In this document: one piece after another, positions 61,913-64,000 of the stretch
How positions within the stretch are numbered: position 1 is the first letter of the stretch
How the letters are laid out: every line of letters starts with the position of its first letter
Notes under the pieces: generated by a model
What the model was told of the DNA's origin: nothing
Database searches by the model: none
The model's input: only the letters and a program-made list of their open reading frames with translations
NCBI RefSeq assembly: GCF_030123365.1
Contig: NZ_CP126107.1
Coordinates: 6,021,355 to 6,085,354, forward strand
DNA from: Neobacillus sp. SuZ13
GTDB lineage: Bacteria > Bacillota > Bacilli > Bacillales > Cytobacillaceae
Length of the DNA stretch: 64,000 nt
Direction: 5' to 3'
Program-made: the position numbers and the translations under genes

Positions 61913-62685
61913 TTTTTTGCTCCTCCCGCATTACCGGATGCCTTTGCCGTTTTCAGATCCGGTCCTTTAATAAAGTACGTTTGCACAATCATAAAAATAT
62001 TTCCGACTACCCAGTACAAGGAAAGTGCAGCAGGGAAATTAAAGGCAAAAACAACAATCATAATCGGCATCATCCAAAGCATCATTGCCATTTGTGGGTT
62101 ATGCTCTTGGCCAGCCATCATCAATTTTTGCTGAATAAAGGTGGTGATACCTGCAATAATTGGCAAAATATAGTATGGATCTTTATCTCCCAGGTCAAAC
62201 CATAGGAAATTATCTGAAGCAATTTCTCTTGTTCGTGAGATTGCATGGTAAAAACCAATTAAAATTGGCATTTGCACGATTAAAGGAAAACAACCGGCCA
62301 TTGGATTGACACCATGTTTTGAAAAAAGGGCCATCGTTTCCTGTTGCAATTTTTGCTGCGTTTTTTGATCTTTCGAGCTATATTTTTCACGTAGTGCCTT
62401 CATTTCAGGCTGCAAAGCCTGCATCGCTTTCGAACTTCTTGTCTGCTTGATCATAAGCGGCAAAATGGCAAGGCGGATGAGAATCGTTACTACAATAATC
62501 GATAATCCAAAGCTTCCCCCAAGAATAAATGCCCCTTCTTTAATCAACCAGGATAATGGATACACTATGTACTCATTCCAAAAGCCTGTACTCTCCGAAG
62601 TAATCGGCTGTTTTATTTCACTGCATCCTGTCAGCAGGATAAAGACAGAAAGTAAGCCGACTACTAGTAATATTCTTCTTTTCAA
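61909..62685 (-). CDS. yidC: Membrane protein insertase YidC (SpoIIIJ/OxaA)
   Basis: A 258-residue lipoprotein-type insertase. TTG 62685 is chosen as start: it has AAGGAGG 9 bases upstream and gives MKRRILLVVGLLSVFILLTGC, a signal peptide with lipobox LLTGC. Five membrane helices follow, with the conserved Arg in helix 2 (TILIRLAILPLMIKQ) in the hydrophilic groove. It inserts proteins with or without SecYEG and is needed for SpoIIIA-SpoIIQ function during sporulation. Confidence 0.95.
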   Translation of the reverse strand: MKRRILLVVGLLSVFILLTGCSEIKQPITSESTGFWNEYIVYPLSWLIKEGAFILGGSFGLSIIVVTILIRLAILPLMIKQTRSSKAMQALQPEMKALREKYSSKDQKTQQKLQQETMALFSKHGVNPMAGCFPLIVQMPILIGFYHAISRTREIASDNFLWFDLGDKDPYYILPIIAGITTFIQQKLMMAGQEHNPQMAMMLWMMPIMIVVFAFNFPAALSLYWVVGNIFMIVQTYFIKGPDLKTAKASGNAGGAKK

Positions 62686-62835
62686 CCAATATTTCCTCCT
62701 TACAATAAAGATAGTCAAACCACTCTATGTATATTTTTTTGTTAGATTTCAAAGGTATTTTATCACTTACGCAAAGGAATTGTCTTCATTATGGTAAATT
62801 TTCTGGCAAATTTCTTCATACTTATGTCCTTACCG

Positions 62836-63177
62836 TCACTTTTTCAAAACTTTACCGACTTTCAGAACATGGGTCAAACTTTTTTTCACCTCAAAAAAAT
62901 CCATTTCAGCTGCAGGTTTTCTAGCAATAATGACATAGTCATTTCCTTTCGCCAACTGCTCACTCAACTCAAAGATAGATTGTCTTACATAACGTTTGAT
63001 TCGATTCCTTGTTACAGCATTTCCAATCTTCTTACTCACAGACAAGCCGATTCGAAAATGATCTTGTCCCTCTTTTGGTAAGGAATAGACAACAAACTGC
63101 CGATTGGCAAAAGACTGTCCCTTTTGGAATGCTGTTTGAAATTCTTTATTCTTTTTAATACGTAGCTCTTTTTTCAT
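62836..63177 (-). CDS. rnpA: Ribonuclease P protein component
   Basis: A 113-residue basic protein with the RNR motif region SVSKKIGNAVTRNRIKRYVRQ (in parts), which binds the RNA subunit to mature tRNA 5' ends. It follows rpmH, with a terminator-like hairpin between. It is of usual length. Confidence 0.97.
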   Translation of the reverse strand: MKKELRIKKNKEFQTAFQKGQSFANRQFVVYSLPKEGQDHFRIGLSVSKKIGNAVTRNRIKRYVRQSIFELSEQLAKGNDYVIIARKPAAEMDFFEVKKSLTHVLKVGKVLKK

Positions 63178-63205
63178 AAAAACACCCTCAGTCGGATTAG
63201 AAAAA

Positions 63206-63230
63206 AGACCACTGACTTTTCAGTGGTCTA
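63206..63230 (-). terminator. Hairpin at the rpmH stop, attenuating terminator before rnpA
   Basis: AGACCACTG pairs with CAGTGGTCT around a 7-nt loop with TTTTTT on the minus strand. It overlaps the rpmH stop and could set rpmH above rnpA. Confidence 0.8.
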
Positions 63231-63362
63231 TGCTGATAATACTTTTCTTCCCTTTAGACGACGACGAGCTAGAACCTTACGGCCATTAGCTGAGCTCATA
63301 CGACTACGGAAACCGTGAACTTTACTGTGCTTACGTTTATTTGGTTGATATGTTCTTTTCAT
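63228..63362 (-). CDS. rpmH: 50S ribosomal protein bL34
   Basis: A 44-residue, highly basic protein starting MKRTYQPNKRKHSKVHGF and ending RRRLKGRKVLSA. Short enough to be missed by length filters. GGGAGGTG ribosome binding site upstream. It marks the left side of oriC in Bacillaceae. Confidence 0.98.
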   Translation of the reverse strand: MKRTYQPNKRKHSKVHGFRSRMSSANGRKVLARRRLKGRKVLSA

Positions 63363-63582
63363 TATATGACACCTCCCTAAAGGATGCTATCAAGTTAAGT
63401 GACAGTCTTACTCATTATAATAACCTCACCATTAAATTGTCAACCATTCTCTAATATTGTTCCCATTTCCAAATTTTATCGAACATGAATTAGCTAACTT
63501 CCAGAGATTATATTCTTATATGAACACGTCCGATCATCGCTAATTTTGTAACGTTAGCTCTTCTAGTAAGTCATCATTTCCT

Positions 63583-63900
63583 TGTGGATATTTTTTCGAC
63601 ATTATTTTAGCTATCCACACAAGATATTGACAGGTTTTGCACAAAACATCTACTTGTGGACAAATACTGTACACATATTGTTATAGTTGTGGATAAACTA
63701 CGAAAAGGCATTGCACCTTAAGCAATTATTTGATATTATATTTGTGTTTTCACTCTGAATAACTTTATCCACATATATACGTTATCCACAAATTGTGGAT
63801 ATCATGTGGATAGCTTATCCTAGGGTACTGTAGAAAGTTGTCCACAAGAGGTGGATATTGTCGAAACTCCACTTTACTTCCTTATTATTTATTATCCACA
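63583..63900. other. oriC, rpmH-dnaA part: DnaA-box cluster
   Basis: Four perfect DnaA boxes (reverse at 63688-63696; forward at 63765-63773, 63782-63790 and 63892-63900) and one-mismatch boxes at 63583, 63611, 63655, 63794, 63805 and 63838, in both orientations. It lies between rpmH and the presumed dnaA, so it is the upstream half of the bipartite Bacillus origin. The unwinding region would lie beyond dnaA. Confidence 0.93.
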
Positions 63901-63984
63901 TTCACTGATTCGTATATTTATAAATTAATAGGTTGTACTGACGGTATAAAGAAAAGCGCAATCGCCAATTTAGGACTGCGTACT

Positions 63985-63994
63985 AAAGGAGGGA
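63985..63994 (+). promoter_or_regulatory. Ribosome binding site, probably of dnaA
   Basis: AAAGGAGGGA ending six bases before the window edge, in the orientation and position of dnaA after rpmH and the DnaA boxes. The start codon lies outside. Confidence 0.75.
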
Positions 63995-64000
63995 TATTAT

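Noticed and set aside
63951..63975. AAAAGCGCAATCGCC as another family B repeat
   Set aside because: Only about 15 bp match and it lies at the dnaA leader near the window edge. It cannot be separated from chance.

Overview
The window is a low-GC Firmicutes chromosome segment just left of the replication origin, most likely a Bacillaceae species of the Bacillus/Neobacillus/Mesobacillus type. The evidence is gene order: rpmH-rnpA-yidC-jag-mnmE-mnmG-rsmG-noc-parA-parB, then yyaC, ychF, rpsF-ssb-rpsR, yybS-gdpP-rplI-dnaB, purA, a tRNA cluster, walRKHIJ-htrC and rlmH. This is the Bacillus subtilis layout, nearly all on the minus strand and so leading-strand for a fork leaving oriC at the right edge. 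The last bases are a strong ribosome binding site that probably belongs to dnaA just outside the window.

Layout. 1-1.4 kb: end of a membrane protein gene, a 49-codon small ORF and an array of nine 52-bp hairpin repeats. 1.4-14.1 kb: metabolic accessory genes, namely a divergent second HPr kinase, two M20 amidohydrolases, a Tat translocon (tatA-tatC) convergent with its probable substrate PhoX (both with candidate Pho boxes), a Gfo/Idh/MocA dehydrogenase divergent from an IclR regulator, an AraC regulator with a GH39-like domain, and an MFS transporter/amidohydrolase pair. 14.1-22.9 kb: small and membrane proteins, a DUF2071 protein, a tandem pair of membrane-anchored FMN glutamate-synthase-like proteins, an MFS exporter, and a TetR-controlled ABC-2 exporter with two palindromic operators.

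23.1-27.9 kb: a BceRS-BceAB-type peptide sensing and resistance module lies between two 31-bp direct repeats. One repeat is the 3' end of rlmH, the sequence used elsewhere by staphylococcal SCC elements as attachment site. No recombinase gene is present, so this looks like an SCC-type cassette remnant or pseudo-SCC element. 27.8-64 kb: conserved origin-proximal core, with DnaA-box clusters near rlmH, between mnmE and jag, and in oriC; parS sites in walK and parB and a near-match before rpsF; four tRNA genes plus a duplicated tRNA-Lys fragment; a PurR-type site before purA; an S6:S18-type leader before rpsF; and two families of dispersed GC-rich Bacillaceae repeats, several placed directly at gene 3' ends. 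A second array of 52-bp repeats lies beside dnaB.

All calls come from reading sequence and translated proteins. No database search was run. Start codons were moved where ribosome binding sites or paralogues supported it.
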